Positions 38,831 to 46,424 of a DNA stretch of 64,000 nt are shown here, one piece after another; position 1 is the stretch's first letter, and each line of letters starts with the position of its first letter. The position numbers were made by a program, and so were the translations under genes. Below the pieces are notes generated by a model, which saw only the letters and a program-made list of their open reading frames with translations, was not told the origin of the DNA and ran no database searches. Source of the stretch: Vibrio kanaloae (GTDB taxonomy: Bacteria; Pseudomonadota; Gammaproteobacteria; Enterobacterales; Vibrionaceae); NCBI RefSeq assembly GCF_024347535.1, contig NZ_AP025497.1:434001-498000 (forward strand), in the 5' to 3' direction.

Positions 38831-39430
38831 TTAATAGTTGTTTTCCCATTGCCAAGTTTTACTCGGAGTCACTATTTTAGGTAAAGGAATGTCCCATTCT
38901 TCAATCGGTAGGGAATCAACATGCTGGCAATCATGAGCCAAACCAATTGGCGTTGCACCTTCGCCAGTTTCAAACCATTGAGCCAAAGTACGATCATAAT
39001 ATCCGCCGCCCATGCCTAAGCGATGCCCTTGAGAGTCAAAGCCCACCAGTGGTGTAAGAATAAGGTCGAGTTGTTGGCACGGCTTAACGAGCAATTGATT
39101 GAGCTGAGGTTCGACAATGCCGTATTTATTCAAAACCGTGGGTGTGGTTGGCGAGTAGTGCAGGAACAGCAGATGTCCGGCAGAGAAAGGGTGCAATACT
39201 GGTAAATAAGTTTGCTTACCTTGCGCCCATAACCATTCGACTAAAGGCTGAGTATCGAGTTCGCCATCAATCGAAATATAAAGAGCAATATGCTGAGCAG
39301 ACTGAATATCATCAAGCTGCATGCACTGCTTAACGAGGTCTAAACCGGATTGAGTTTGTTGTTCGCCAGATAAGGCATTGCGTTTGATACGGATCTGTTT
39401 GCGAAATTCGCTGCGTGTGAGCGTCTTCAT
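38831..39430 (-). CDS. fau: 5-formyltetrahydrofolate cyclo-ligase
   Basis: Converts 5-formyl-THF to 5,10-methenyl-THF with ATP (YgfA/MTHFS family), 199 residues from MKTLTRSEFRKQIRIKRNAL. Family marks are the N-terminal R-x-x-R-x-x-L pattern, HFSAGHLLFLHY and the GMGGGYYDRTLA phosphate loop. A longer open frame reaches back to 39502, but those 24 codons run through the 6S RNA gene and are not coding. As in E. coli, the gene follows ssrS directly and is probably cotranscribed with it. Confidence 0.93.
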   Translation of the reverse strand: MKTLTRSEFRKQIRIKRNALSGEQQTQSGLDLVKQCMQLDDIQSAQHIALYISIDGELDTQPLVEWLWAQGKQTYLPVLHPFSAGHLLFLHYSPTTPTVLNKYGIVEPQLNQLLVKPCQQLDLILTPLVGFDSQGHRLGMGGGYYDRTLAQWFETGEGATPIGLAHDCQHVDSLPIEEWDIPLPKIVTPSKTWQWENNY

Positions 39431-39435
39431 AAGAA

Positions 39436-39618
39436 GGGATACCCCAAAGTGCCGTTGAGAATAGATGGCCCTTGAACCAGCGAGTTCAAGGCGGGTCAGC
39501 AATGATTACCGTAGGCTTCTCGGTCGGGCCGAGCATGCTCAATAGCATTCAAGTACTAACCCTTAGGGATTGCTTATCGGCTCGGGGACGTGAATCCTCT
39601 GACAAACACTCCAGGGTA
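39436..39618 (-). ncRNA. ssrS: 6S RNA
   Basis: Regulatory RNA of about 183 nt that mimics an open promoter and sequesters sigma-70 RNA polymerase in stationary phase. Read on the minus strand the order of blocks matches 6S RNA: closing-stem left arm ACCCTGGAGTG, then TCCCCGAGCCGATA, the central GAGCATGCTCGG and CCGACCGAGAAGCCT, the CCTTGAACTCGCTGGTTCAAGG hairpin (given here only as its pairing arms CCTTGAAC/GTTCAAGG) and right arm CACTTTGGGGT. The zapA-ssrS-fau order is conserved. Exact ends are inferred from the closing stem. Confidence 0.93.
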
Positions 39619-39631
39619 AATTTTGTGTACG

Positions 39632-39940
39632 CTATTGCTGTCCGTGCTTAACTTTACTGAGAACATCCGAAAGTGATGTCGTGAGCTGTTCCATGCGCTC
39701 GGTCAGTGCGTTTTGTTCATCATTTGCTTCAAACTTCTTGGTTTGTAATTCGTAGCAAATGTTCAGAGCTGCGATAGTCAGCAGCTTTACTTCATTGGTT
39801 ACCTTAGTACGTTCAGCCATCTCTTTCAATCGATTATCGAGATCGGCCGCCGCTGCAATCAATGACTCTTCTTGCCCTGGTGGACAATTCACACGAGTCA
39901 GTTTTCCTAATATTTCAACGTCTACCGCTTGATTACTCAT
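39632..39940 (-). CDS. zapA: Cell division protein ZapA
   Basis: A 102-residue FtsZ-ring stabiliser; binds FtsZ filaments and promotes bundling at midcell. The N-terminal VDVEILGKLTRVNCPPGQEE and DLDNRLKEMAERTKVTN are typical, and the C-terminal half is a coiled coil (LQTKKFEANDEQNALTERME). It lies just upstream of 6S RNA on the same strand and is divergent from ygfB, the same arrangement as in E. coli. Confidence 0.94.
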   Translation of the reverse strand: MSNQAVDVEILGKLTRVNCPPGQEESLIAAAADLDNRLKEMAERTKVTNEVKLLTIAALNICYELQTKKFEANDEQNALTERMEQLTTSLSDVLSKVKHGQQ

Positions 39941-40248
39941 GATGGATGAACTCTTTAACGCGCTATTTTAAGGCTGTTGCTCTTTGCCATTTTTTGAGAA
40001 AGAAAAAGTGCAAGTACCGATGAGGAAGCAATCTCCTCTGAGGGAGAAACTATAGGTAAACCGCTATTAAGATTCAAGCTTTTCAGAGTGACTGTTTGTA
40101 AATGAGAGCTTGAGCACACAGTAATTCAGCAAATTGAACAATTGCTAGTCAGTCACTCTTCAATTGCTAGGGATCGACGCTTACCAGAATTGGGGTGAAG
40201 TGGTACGATTATACTATCGATATAAAGAATAACTGAGCGAGCTATCTG
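39941..40248. other. Divergent zapA/ygfB spacer
   Basis: 308 bp without a gene. It contains a perfect 10-bp inverted repeat (AGAGTGACTG at 40085-40094 and CAGTCACTCT at 40150-40159) and a direct repeat CAATTGCTAG (40139 and 40161, 22 bp apart). A likely -10 region for ygfB is the TATACTATCGATATAAAG stretch near 40212. Confidence 0.6.
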
Positions 40249-40824
40249 ATGAGCGAAACTACTTTACCTGACTACCTAACGGTTGCGACTGAACTTCAAT
40301 CGGCAAGTCTAGCCGTTACCCCTGCTGAGATGCATGGTTTATTAACGGGTATGTTAAGCGGAGGCTTAAACCTTGCAGATAAAAGCTGGCAACCATTGAT
40401 CTTCGATTACACCAACGAAGGTATGGGCTGGCCAGATCGCGCGTTAACTTTAGCGGAAGCAACACTGAAAGTAACAACCAGCGAAATTACAGGCTCAGGC
40501 ATGGAGCTGTCTATGTTATTGCCGGATGAGGACGCAAGCGCGAGTATTTTTGATCTGGCTGACGGCGTATCTGATTGGATTAATCATTTTATTTCAGGCT
40601 TGGGTCTTGTTGGCGCTCAATTAAACAAAGCGTCTGATGGCGCTAAAGAAGCGTTGGCGGATCTTGAAGAGATGGCGAAGCTAGGCATTGACGAGGAAGA
40701 TGATCTGGAAGAGCAAGCGCAGCTTCTAGAGCACGTTATTGAGCACGTAAAAGCGTGTGCACTAACGATTCATGCTGAATTTGGTGCACGCCCATCTGAA
40801 GATGCGGCGCCAACCATTCACTAA
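40249..40824 (+). CDS. ygfB: YgfB family protein (UPF0149)
   Basis: A 191-residue acidic helical protein of the YecA/YgfB (UPF0149) family. [13 protein letters not shown] near the N-terminus and the [18 protein letters not shown] helix are typical, with an acidic [20 protein letters not shown] segment. Function in Vibrio unknown; a Pseudomonas homologue modulates beta-lactam resistance gene expression. It is the first gene of the ygfB-ubiH-ubiI group. The aminopeptidase gene pepP that lies between ygfB and ubiH in E. coli is absent here. Confidence 0.92.
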   Translation: MSETTLPDYLTVATELQSASLAVTPAEMHGLLTGMLSGGLNLADKSWQPLIFDYTNEGMGWPDRALTLAEATLKVTTSEITGSGMELSMLLPDEDASASIFDLADGVSDWINHFISGLGLVGAQLNKASDGAKEALADLEEMAKLGIDEEDDLEEQAQLLEHVIEHVKACALTIHAEFGARPSEDAAPTIH

Positions 40825-40847
40825 TCGTTTGTCGATTTGAGGTTATG

Positions 40848-42026
40848 ATGGCTCAGTATGATGTTGTAATTGCGGGTGGCGCAATGGCGGGGACAACTTT
40901 AGCCCTTGCTCTGAATCACCTAAGCCAAGGTTCGCTATCGATTGCGGTTGTTGAACCTTATCAGGTTGATCATCAAGCTCACCCAGGGTTTGATTCTCGT
41001 TCGATTGCTTTGTCTTATGGCACGGTACAGATTCTCGATTCATTGCGCTTGTGGCAATCTATCGCTTCCGTGGCTTCTCCGATTAAAGATATCCATGTAT
41101 CGGATAGAGGCCATGCCGGAATGACGGATATCTACAGTGAAGAACTGGCTGTAGATGCACTTGGCTATGTGGTCGAGTTAGCGGATGTTGGTCGAGTTTA
41201 TCAGCAGAAGCTGGAATCAGAAGCGGCAATTACGATGTTGTGTCCTGATTCGGTTGCGAAAATCGAGCGCAGTGAATCACTGACGACTGTCGACCTCAAT
41301 AGTGGACAAACCATTACGGCTAAGTTATTAGTTGCGGCCGACGGTGCAATTTCAACCTGTTGTCAGCAACTTAATATCCCATTGAGTGAGCATGACTTTG
41401 AACAAGTCGCTGTGATTGCCAATATCGTGGCTAGCGAACCCCATCAAGGCCGCGCATTTGAGCGTTTTACTCATCATGGGCCAGTTGCTCTACTGCCGAT
41501 GAGCGATAATCGTTTGTCTCTGGTTTGGTGTATGCCGCCGGACCAAGCCGATAAAGTCATGACTTTTAACGACAACGAATTCCTTGAGCAGCTTCAGTGT
41601 GACTTTGGTTGGCGACTGGGTCGATTAGAGAAGGTTGGTAAGCGTGCTAGCTACCCATTGCTTCTTCGCCATCGACAGCAGAACGTGTCACATCGATTCG
41701 CCATTGTTGGTAATGCAGCGCAAACGCTTCACCCCATTGCCGGTCAAGGCTTTAATCTAGGTATCCGAGATGTGGCTTCCTTGGCTGAAGAGTTGTGTTG
41801 TCAGTTGGATGATGTAGGCCGTTACACAGGTCTTGTTAACTTTAGAAAGCGTAGAGAACAAGACAGAGACGCAACGATCACGCTGACATCAAGTCTCGTT
41901 CATCTGTTCTCAAACGAATTTTTAACCGCTCGTATCGGGCGTAATCTGGGGTTAGCTGTCATGGATAACCTTCCACCACTTAAAGGTCCACTTTTGCGTC
42001 ATACGCTTGGCCTAGTAGAAAGATAA
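40848..42026 (+). CDS. ubiH: 2-octaprenyl-6-methoxyphenol hydroxylase
   Basis: FAD-dependent monooxygenase adding a ring hydroxyl (C1) in ubiquinone synthesis. The 392-residue protein has the FAD-binding opening DVVIAGGAMAGTTLALAL, the middle LLVAADGAIS motif and VGNAAQTLHPIAGQGFNLG near residue 290. The VGNAAQ form (Asn where most relatives have Asp) is, as I recall, also seen in E. coli UbiH, and helps tell it from UbiI next door. GAGG upstream suits the second of two adjacent ATG codons. Cotranscribed with ubiI. Confidence 0.94.
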   Translation: MAQYDVVIAGGAMAGTTLALALNHLSQGSLSIAVVEPYQVDHQAHPGFDSRSIALSYGTVQILDSLRLWQSIASVASPIKDIHVSDRGHAGMTDIYSEELAVDALGYVVELADVGRVYQQKLESEAAITMLCPDSVAKIERSESLTTVDLNSGQTITAKLLVAADGAISTCCQQLNIPLSEHDFEQVAVIANIVASEPHQGRAFERFTHHGPVALLPMSDNRLSLVWCMPPDQADKVMTFNDNEFLEQLQCDFGWRLGRLEKVGKRASYPLLLRHRQQNVSHRFAIVGNAAQTLHPIAGQGFNLGIRDVASLAEELCCQLDDVGRYTGLVNFRKRREQDRDATITLTSSLVHLFSNEFLTARIGRNLGLAVMDNLPPLKGPLLRHTLGLVER

Positions 42027-42037
42027 GGTAATAAATA

Positions 42038-43261
42038 ATGATGCAAAGTGTTGATATCGCGATTGTTGGTGGTGGCATGGTTGGCCTAGCGCTCGCGGCT
42101 GCGTTGAAAGACAGTGATCTAAGAATTGCCGTGATTGAGGGCAAAGCACCTAGCGAAGGCCTGAACGAATTGCCGGATGTTCGAGTATCGGCTCTGAGTC
42201 GTTCGAGCGAATCGATTCTGCGTAATTTAGGTGCTTGGCAAGGCATTGAACAAAGACGCGCCGCACCTTATCAAGCGATGGAAGTGTGGGAGCAAGACAG
42301 CTTCGCTCGTATCGAGTTTGACTCAACACGCTTGGCACAGCCTAACCTAGGCCATATTGTTGAAAATCGAGTGATTCAATTAGCGTTGCTTGATCAGGTT
42401 AAGAAGCAGGACAACGTAAGCCTCTACATGCCAGCGACATGCAAAACGATGGCGATCGGTGAAAGTGAAGCTTGGTTAACATTAGACAATGGTCAAGCGC
42501 TGACAGCTAAGTTAGTTGTTGGAGCGGACGGCGCAAACTCTTGGGTTCGTAAACAACAAGATATTCCGCTGACGCATTGGGATTACGGTCACAGTGCGAT
42601 TGTCGCCAACATTAAAACAACAGAGCCGCACCACAGTGTTGCTCGTCAAATATTCACACCCCAAGGCCCACTGGCATTCTTACCAATGCAGCCGGGCAAC
42701 ATGAGCTCGATTGTTTGGTCTACCGAACCTAATCGTGCCGAGAATCTTGTGTCCATGTCGGATGCTGAATTCAATAAACAACTAACGGCAGAGTTCGATT
42801 CGAAGCTTGGATTATGCGAAGTGGTTGGTGACCGTTTTGCCTTCCCACTGCGGATGCGTTATGCACGTGACTTTGCGGTAGAGCGTGTGGCTTTGGTTGG
42901 TGATGCTGCTCATACTATTCATCCATTAGCAGGGCAGGGCGTTAACCTTGGCCTATTAGATGCTGCAAGTTTAGCGCAAGAGTTGTTAAAGCTGTGGGCC
43001 GCTGGCGAGGACATTGGTGCCAAGCGCAACCTACGCAGTTATGAGCGCTGGAGAAAAGCAGAAGCGGCGAAGATGATTGCTTCCATGCAGGGCTTTAAAG
43101 ATCTGTTTGAAGGCGACAATCCAGCGAAGAAGCTGATTCGTGGCATTGGTATGAAACTGGCCGGCCAACTACCTGGTGCGAAAGATGAAATAATGAAGCG
43201 GGCACTTGGTCTATCAGGAAATCTTCCTGAGTTAGCGAAGCGTCCAGTGACTCATCGGTAG
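42038..43261 (+). CDS. ubiI: 2-octaprenylphenol hydroxylase UbiI (VisC)
   Basis: FAD monooxygenase for C5 hydroxylation in ubiquinone synthesis, 407 residues. FAD motifs are DIAIVGGGMVGLALAAAL, LVVGADGANSWVR and VALVGDAAHTIHPLAGQGVN, the last with the standard GD. It begins 11 bp after ubiH. The two paralogues align along their whole length and clearly arose by duplication. A terminator at 43321-43351 ends the operon. Confidence 0.94.
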   Translation: MMQSVDIAIVGGGMVGLALAAALKDSDLRIAVIEGKAPSEGLNELPDVRVSALSRSSESILRNLGAWQGIEQRRAAPYQAMEVWEQDSFARIEFDSTRLAQPNLGHIVENRVIQLALLDQVKKQDNVSLYMPATCKTMAIGESEAWLTLDNGQALTAKLVVGADGANSWVRKQQDIPLTHWDYGHSAIVANIKTTEPHHSVARQIFTPQGPLAFLPMQPGNMSSIVWSTEPNRAENLVSMSDAEFNKQLTAEFDSKLGLCEVVGDRFAFPLRMRYARDFAVERVALVGDAAHTIHPLAGQGVNLGLLDAASLAQELLKLWAAGEDIGAKRNLRSYERWRKAEAAKMIASMQGFKDLFEGDNPAKKLIRGIGMKLAGQLPGAKDEIMKRALGLSGNLPELAKRPVTHR

Positions 43262-43320
43262 TCGTTCAATGCTCTCACCTGAACTAACGCCAGAGAGTAA
43301 CTCTCAGCGTCATGAGTACG

Positions 43321-43351
43321 AAAAAAGGGTTGGCACATGCCAACCCTTTTT
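43321..43351. terminator. Bidirectional terminator between ubiI and ytfK
   Basis: GGGTTGGCA/TGCCAACCC stem with A-run and T-run on the two sides, between convergent genes. Confidence 0.93.
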
Positions 43352-43376
43352 GTTTTGAATTCTTTAGATAATCAGA

Positions 43377-43583
43377 TTAGGCGTAAGCACAGCGCAGCTT
43401 CATGATTTCACTATTTATTTCTTTCACCGTTTGAAAGTGGCGTTTCTCTGCTCGATCTGGCAGGACTAGCTTGCCGTTATCAAACTCAAATTTCCCGACG
43501 CCGTAAATGTAGATTCGTCCTTTGAAAAGTCGACTTACATGTTTAGCAATCATACTCGGTGTATAGCGCTTAAACAGTCTCAT
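43377..43583 (-). CDS. ytfK: YtfK family protein (DUF1107)
   Basis: A 68-residue protein that aligns end to end by eye with E. coli YtfK: MRLFKRYTPSMIAKHVSRLF, GRIYIYGVGKFEFDNGKLVL and INSEIMKLR correspond to its N-terminal, middle and C-terminal parts. E. coli YtfK binds SpoT and shifts it towards (p)ppGpp synthesis on phosphate or fatty-acid starvation. Whether the Vibrio protein does the same is inference. An AGGAT site lies about nine bases upstream of the ATG. It has no operon partner; 560 bp without a protein gene lie upstream. Confidence 0.85.
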   Translation of the reverse strand: MRLFKRYTPSMIAKHVSRLFKGRIYIYGVGKFEFDNGKLVLPDRAEKRHFQTVKEINSEIMKLRCAYA

Positions 43584-44144
43584 TCTTAATTATCCTTATA
43601 TTTACTTAGCCTGCATATTATAGAAAAACTCCGAGATCATAATTGTGATAAGAATGGAGTAATACGCAGTCGGTTTGACGTTAATTAGATATTTGTGCTG
43701 TTCGAAGCACTTTCTTCAGTAAATATCTTTTTTTACGTGAGCTCCTCCCCAAAATAATGCTGAGTAGTGAACTGCCGTAAACTTTCCTGTCCGGTATTAA
43801 GCAGTGACAATGTTACAAATATAAGAATAGGCGGGATTTTTTTGTTTGTGTAATCAAATTGTAAATTTTGGACAAAAAAAAGCCCGTCTAAAACGGGCGA
43901 ATAGTCACAGATGCATTACACAAAAGTGGATACTGATATTACTCAGTGGATTCACTTATACTGATTACCTAAAGGCTAGTCAGCAAAATTACAATAACGT
44001 AAATCTTATCTTTTGACTACTTATGCTTTTATTTTGATTAACTATTTATTTATGGCGTGTTCTTCTTATGATGAAGCTCACACTAAAAATGTACTCAATG
44101 AAATAATAGGATGAAGTTTGCGATCTATGACGCGAACGAGAGGA
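43584..44144. other. Long intergenic region with an orphan terminator
   Basis: 561 bp with no protein gene I can support on either strand. It holds the ytfK upstream region and a minus-strand terminator at 43874-43898. The 250 bp between that terminator and the next gene contain two ATCCACT repeats and a small hairpin ACTGA/TCAGT (about 43940). A small RNA transcribed on the minus strand is possible. Confidence 0.6.
43874..43898 (-). terminator. Orphan minus-strand terminator
   Basis: On the minus strand GCCCGT/ACGGGC with a 5-nt loop is followed by GCTTTTTTTT. It lies 247 bp beyond the stop of the ybaK-family gene, too far for a usual terminator of that gene, and about 290 bp upstream of ytfK. 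Confidence 0.75.
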
Positions 44145-44606
44145 TCATCGACTGATGTCTGCAACGATCGGTACGCATAGGGCCATAAGATCATTGAGTT
44201 CCATTGCTACACCAGCCATTCGATCACCTGAGCTAATAGTCACGGTTGAGTTGTTCTGAATGGAAGGATCAAAAATGATCGGCATATGTCTTTTTAGGAC
44301 TAGAGGGCCAACACATCCAACTTTAAAGCCGGTGATGGCCTCAACATCATTGAGTGATACGCAGGTCATTCGGCGGTAATTCAGTAGCGAACGTACTTTC
44401 TTGGGGTCGACAGAGCGATTACCAGTAGTACAAGCCAACGCATACTGGTTACCCATATCTTTCAGCAGGATGCACTTCACCATTTGAGAGGTGTCGATAC
44501 CTCGTTCTTGTGCTGTTTCTTCGATGCTGGTGGTTGGTTTGCTTTGCATCAGCAGGCGATAGTTCACCTGCTGTTGATCCAGCCATTGTGTAATCGGTGT
44601 TTCCAC
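44145..44606 (-). CDS. YbaK/EbsC-family aminoacyl-tRNA deacylase
   Basis: A 153-residue single-domain protein of the YbaK/ProX superfamily, which hydrolyses mischarged aminoacyl-tRNAs. Supporting features are MVKCILLKDMGNQYALACT (with the family Lys), SVDPKKVRSLL, TGFKVGCVGPL (the GxxxGxxxP loop) and ISSGDRMAGVAMELNDL near the C-terminus. The exact substrate cannot be read; it differs from the longer ProXp-ala type. The gene starts 4 bp after the ygfZ stop, so they are probably cotranscribed. Confidence 0.88.
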   Translation of the reverse strand: METPITQWLDQQQVNYRLLMQSKPTTSIEETAQERGIDTSQMVKCILLKDMGNQYALACTTGNRSVDPKKVRSLLNYRRMTCVSLNDVEAITGFKVGCVGPLVLKRHMPIIFDPSIQNNSTVTISSGDRMAGVAMELNDLMALCVPIVADISR

Positions 44607-44610
44607 GTGA

Positions 44611-45582
44611 TTACTCTTCGTCGAGGCTATAAGGCAATGGTAGGATGTTCCACGTTTGATCAGGTTGTGCAGTCAATCGAAGCTGAACATCGTCATCAAG
44701 GTTGTTTGGTAACACCATCAAACCAATCGCTTGGTTATCAGAAAATTGATATACGTTTAAGAGTCGGCCAGCACTACGCCAGTTCTCACCAACGCTACGC
44801 TCTAGTTCAATAGGACTTTCTAGAGACAACACGTCCGCTGTTGTGCCTGAAACAATACGCATCTCACGTTTGTTCATGCCACGATACTTGGCGCGAGCTA
44901 CGGTTTCTTGACCTGTGTAACAACCCTTTGAAAAGCTAATGCCGCCAAGAGCATGTAGGTTCAATGCTTGCGGGATGTGTTCGTTTTGCTCTGCTTTCGA
45001 TAGATTAGGCTGAGCATCAAGAATCTCATGATACTGCCATAACGCCTCTGATACTTTTTCCGCAGTGCTGCTTGATACCAAGGCTTCAGCGGCTTCTTCT
45101 GTAACAAGCAGAGCCCAACGGTTGTCTGATACTAAGACGGCTGTGCCGCCAGAGATAGCACGCACATTGCCTTGGCTTTCTGAAATAGAATCAATGTATT
45201 GATTCGCAGACGCCCCCATCACACCGATAACAACGTCAGACGTTTGTTCGATATCGACCTTAGAGAATACGGCATACTTCTTGATTTCAACTAATTCGAT
45301 CTCAATAGCAGATTTAGGTTGCATGAGTGCGTAGCCACCATTGTGGTGGAATAAACGAAAGATGCTCCATACCTTTCCTTTTGCATCGCAGTGCGCGCCT
45401 AATGTGGATTCATCACTAGGAAGAGTGACGACATCACATGTAATTTGACCTTGCAAGTATGATTTTTTGTCATCGCCTACCATGGTAATGGCACTCCAGT
45501 CAGACACGTGTGTCATCATTAGTTCTGGAAGCGAATCATTTTGTGTATGAGCGAGCGGCTGAAATGTATTTTTCCAATCCAT
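44611..45582 (-). CDS. ygfZ: Folate-binding iron-sulfur protein YgfZ
   Basis: A 323-residue GcvT-like protein that binds folate and supports iron-sulfur enzymes such as MiaB. The family motif K-G-C-[FY]-x-G-Q-E is present as [12 protein letters not shown] with the functional Cys. The start [14 protein letters not shown] has AGGAAAG upstream; an open frame extending 64 codons further overlaps the divergent sdhE and looks noncoding. Adjacent divergent sdhE-ygfX and the nearby nadB match the E. coli ygfX-sdhE-ygfZ locus. Confidence 0.94.
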   Translation of the reverse strand: MDWKNTFQPLAHTQNDSLPELMMTHVSDWSAITMVGDDKKSYLQGQITCDVVTLPSDESTLGAHCDAKGKVWSIFRLFHHNGGYALMQPKSAIEIELVEIKKYAVFSKVDIEQTSDVVIGVMGASANQYIDSISESQGNVRAISGGTAVLVSDNRWALLVTEEAAEALVSSSTAEKVSEALWQYHEILDAQPNLSKAEQNEHIPQALNLHALGGISFSKGCYTGQETVARAKYRGMNKREMRIVSGTTADVLSLESPIELERSVGENWRSAGRLLNVYQFSDNQAIGLMVLPNNLDDDVQLRLTAQPDQTWNILPLPYSLDEE

Positions 45583-45749
45583 ATTATCTTTCCTAAGAAT
45601 TTTGTTTTCCTCTATGTTAATCCGGTTCTGTTTCTTTGTCAGCCTAGGTTTTTTTGTGAGCTTAGATAGGGACTGTGACTCACATAGTAGTTGCAGGGCG
45701 CCTGACTTGTTACACTCTGAGAAAGCAAAATTATAGGTGAGGATAGCCA

Positions 45750-46010
45750 ATGTACACTGCAGAGCAGAAAGCACGAATTAAATGGGGTTGCCGTCGGGGC
45801 ATGTTAGAACTTGATGTTGTCATCATGCCATTTTTTGAAGAGTGTTTTGATTCATTGCAAGAGCAGGAGCAGCGCGAGTTTGTTTCTCTACTAGAGTGTG
45901 ATGATCCAGATCTGTTTACTTGGGTAATGGGACATGGACGCAGTGAGAACTTAGGTCACGCATCAATGGTTGATAAAATTGTCGCACATAACCTCAGCAA
46001 GGTTCGTTAA
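45750..46010 (+). CDS. sdhE: FAD assembly factor SdhE
   Basis: An 86-residue helical protein that helps attach FAD covalently to the flavoproteins SdhA and FrdA. The essential RGxxE motif is in RRGMLELD (about residues 16-23), followed by [12 protein letters not shown] and [17 protein letters not shown]. The next gene, ygfX, overlaps its 3' end. In E. coli the pair was at first described as a toxin-antitoxin system (CptAB); SdhE's flavinylation role is better supported. Confidence 0.95.
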   Translation: MYTAEQKARIKWGCRRGMLELDVVIMPFFEECFDSLQEQEQREFVSLLECDDPDLFTWVMGHGRSENLGHASMVDKIVAHNLSKVR

Positions 46011-46377
46011 GCTTCAGCTTAACCCTTCATATTCAGCATCATTCGCAAAAGGCACTATTTTTGGGTGCCTTTTGTTTTTCATTGTTCTTTCTTCCATTCC
46101 GCTCGTTATTAGCCTCTATTGCTTGCCTTTAATGATCAACTTGTTTCGAACAAATAATGTGATATTGAATTCCGCTTATGGGCATTTTGATTATAAAGAC
46201 GATGGTGAGATAAAGCTGAATGACCAACGTTATAAATTAAAGTCCGTTGACAAAGCCTGGGCACAGTTCTTTGTCAAACTGCAATTCGAGTGTGGACACT
46301 CTGTCTTACTATGGCGAGACAGCTGTCGTGAGCGTGAGTATCGTCATTTTCTGGCACTCTTACAACGAGAGCGCTAG
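45970..46377 (+). CDS. ygfX: YgfX family membrane protein
   Basis: A 135-residue protein with two close hydrophobic helices (TIFGCLLFFIVLSSIPLVIS, YCLPLMINLF) followed by a soluble beta-rich part (GEIKLNDQRYKLKS, FECGHSVLLWRDSC). It is encoded right after sdhE, and the family is defined by that linkage. E. coli YgfX inhibits cytoskeletal proteins on overproduction. The start is uncertain: the longest frame uses TTG at 45970, overlapping sdhE by 41 bp; the conserved part starts around [12 protein letters not shown], and no ATG precedes it in frame. Convergent with nadB. Confidence 0.82.
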   Translation: MIKLSHITSARFVKLQLNPSYSASFAKGTIFGCLLFFIVLSSIPLVISLYCLPLMINLFRTNNVILNSAYGHFDYKDDGEIKLNDQRYKLKSVDKAWAQFFVKLQFECGHSVLLWRDSCREREYRHFLALLQRER

Positions 46378-46380
46378 ATG

Positions 46381-46406
46381 AAAAAAGGAGCACTTGCTCC
46401 TTTTTA
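46381..46406. terminator. Bidirectional terminator between ygfX and nadB
   Basis: AAAAAGGAGC/GCTCCTTTTT hairpin a few bases after the ygfX stop, with runs suited to both strands. Confidence 0.88.
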
Positions 46407-46424
46407 TTTATCTGTTACTCATAT

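Noticed and set aside
40848..43261. ubiH and ubiI as a recent tandem duplication
   Set aside because: Both are ancient paralogues with separate ubiquinone steps and diverged motifs (VGNAAQ against VGDAAH).
45583..45774. A 64-residue N-terminal extension of YgfZ
   Set aside because: It overlaps the divergent sdhE, is absent from the family as known, and the downstream ATG has a good ribosome site.
45750..46377. sdhE-ygfX as a toxin-antitoxin system
   Set aside because: SdhE carries the RGxxE flavinylation motif, and the better supported role is FAD insertion; the toxin reading is only noted.
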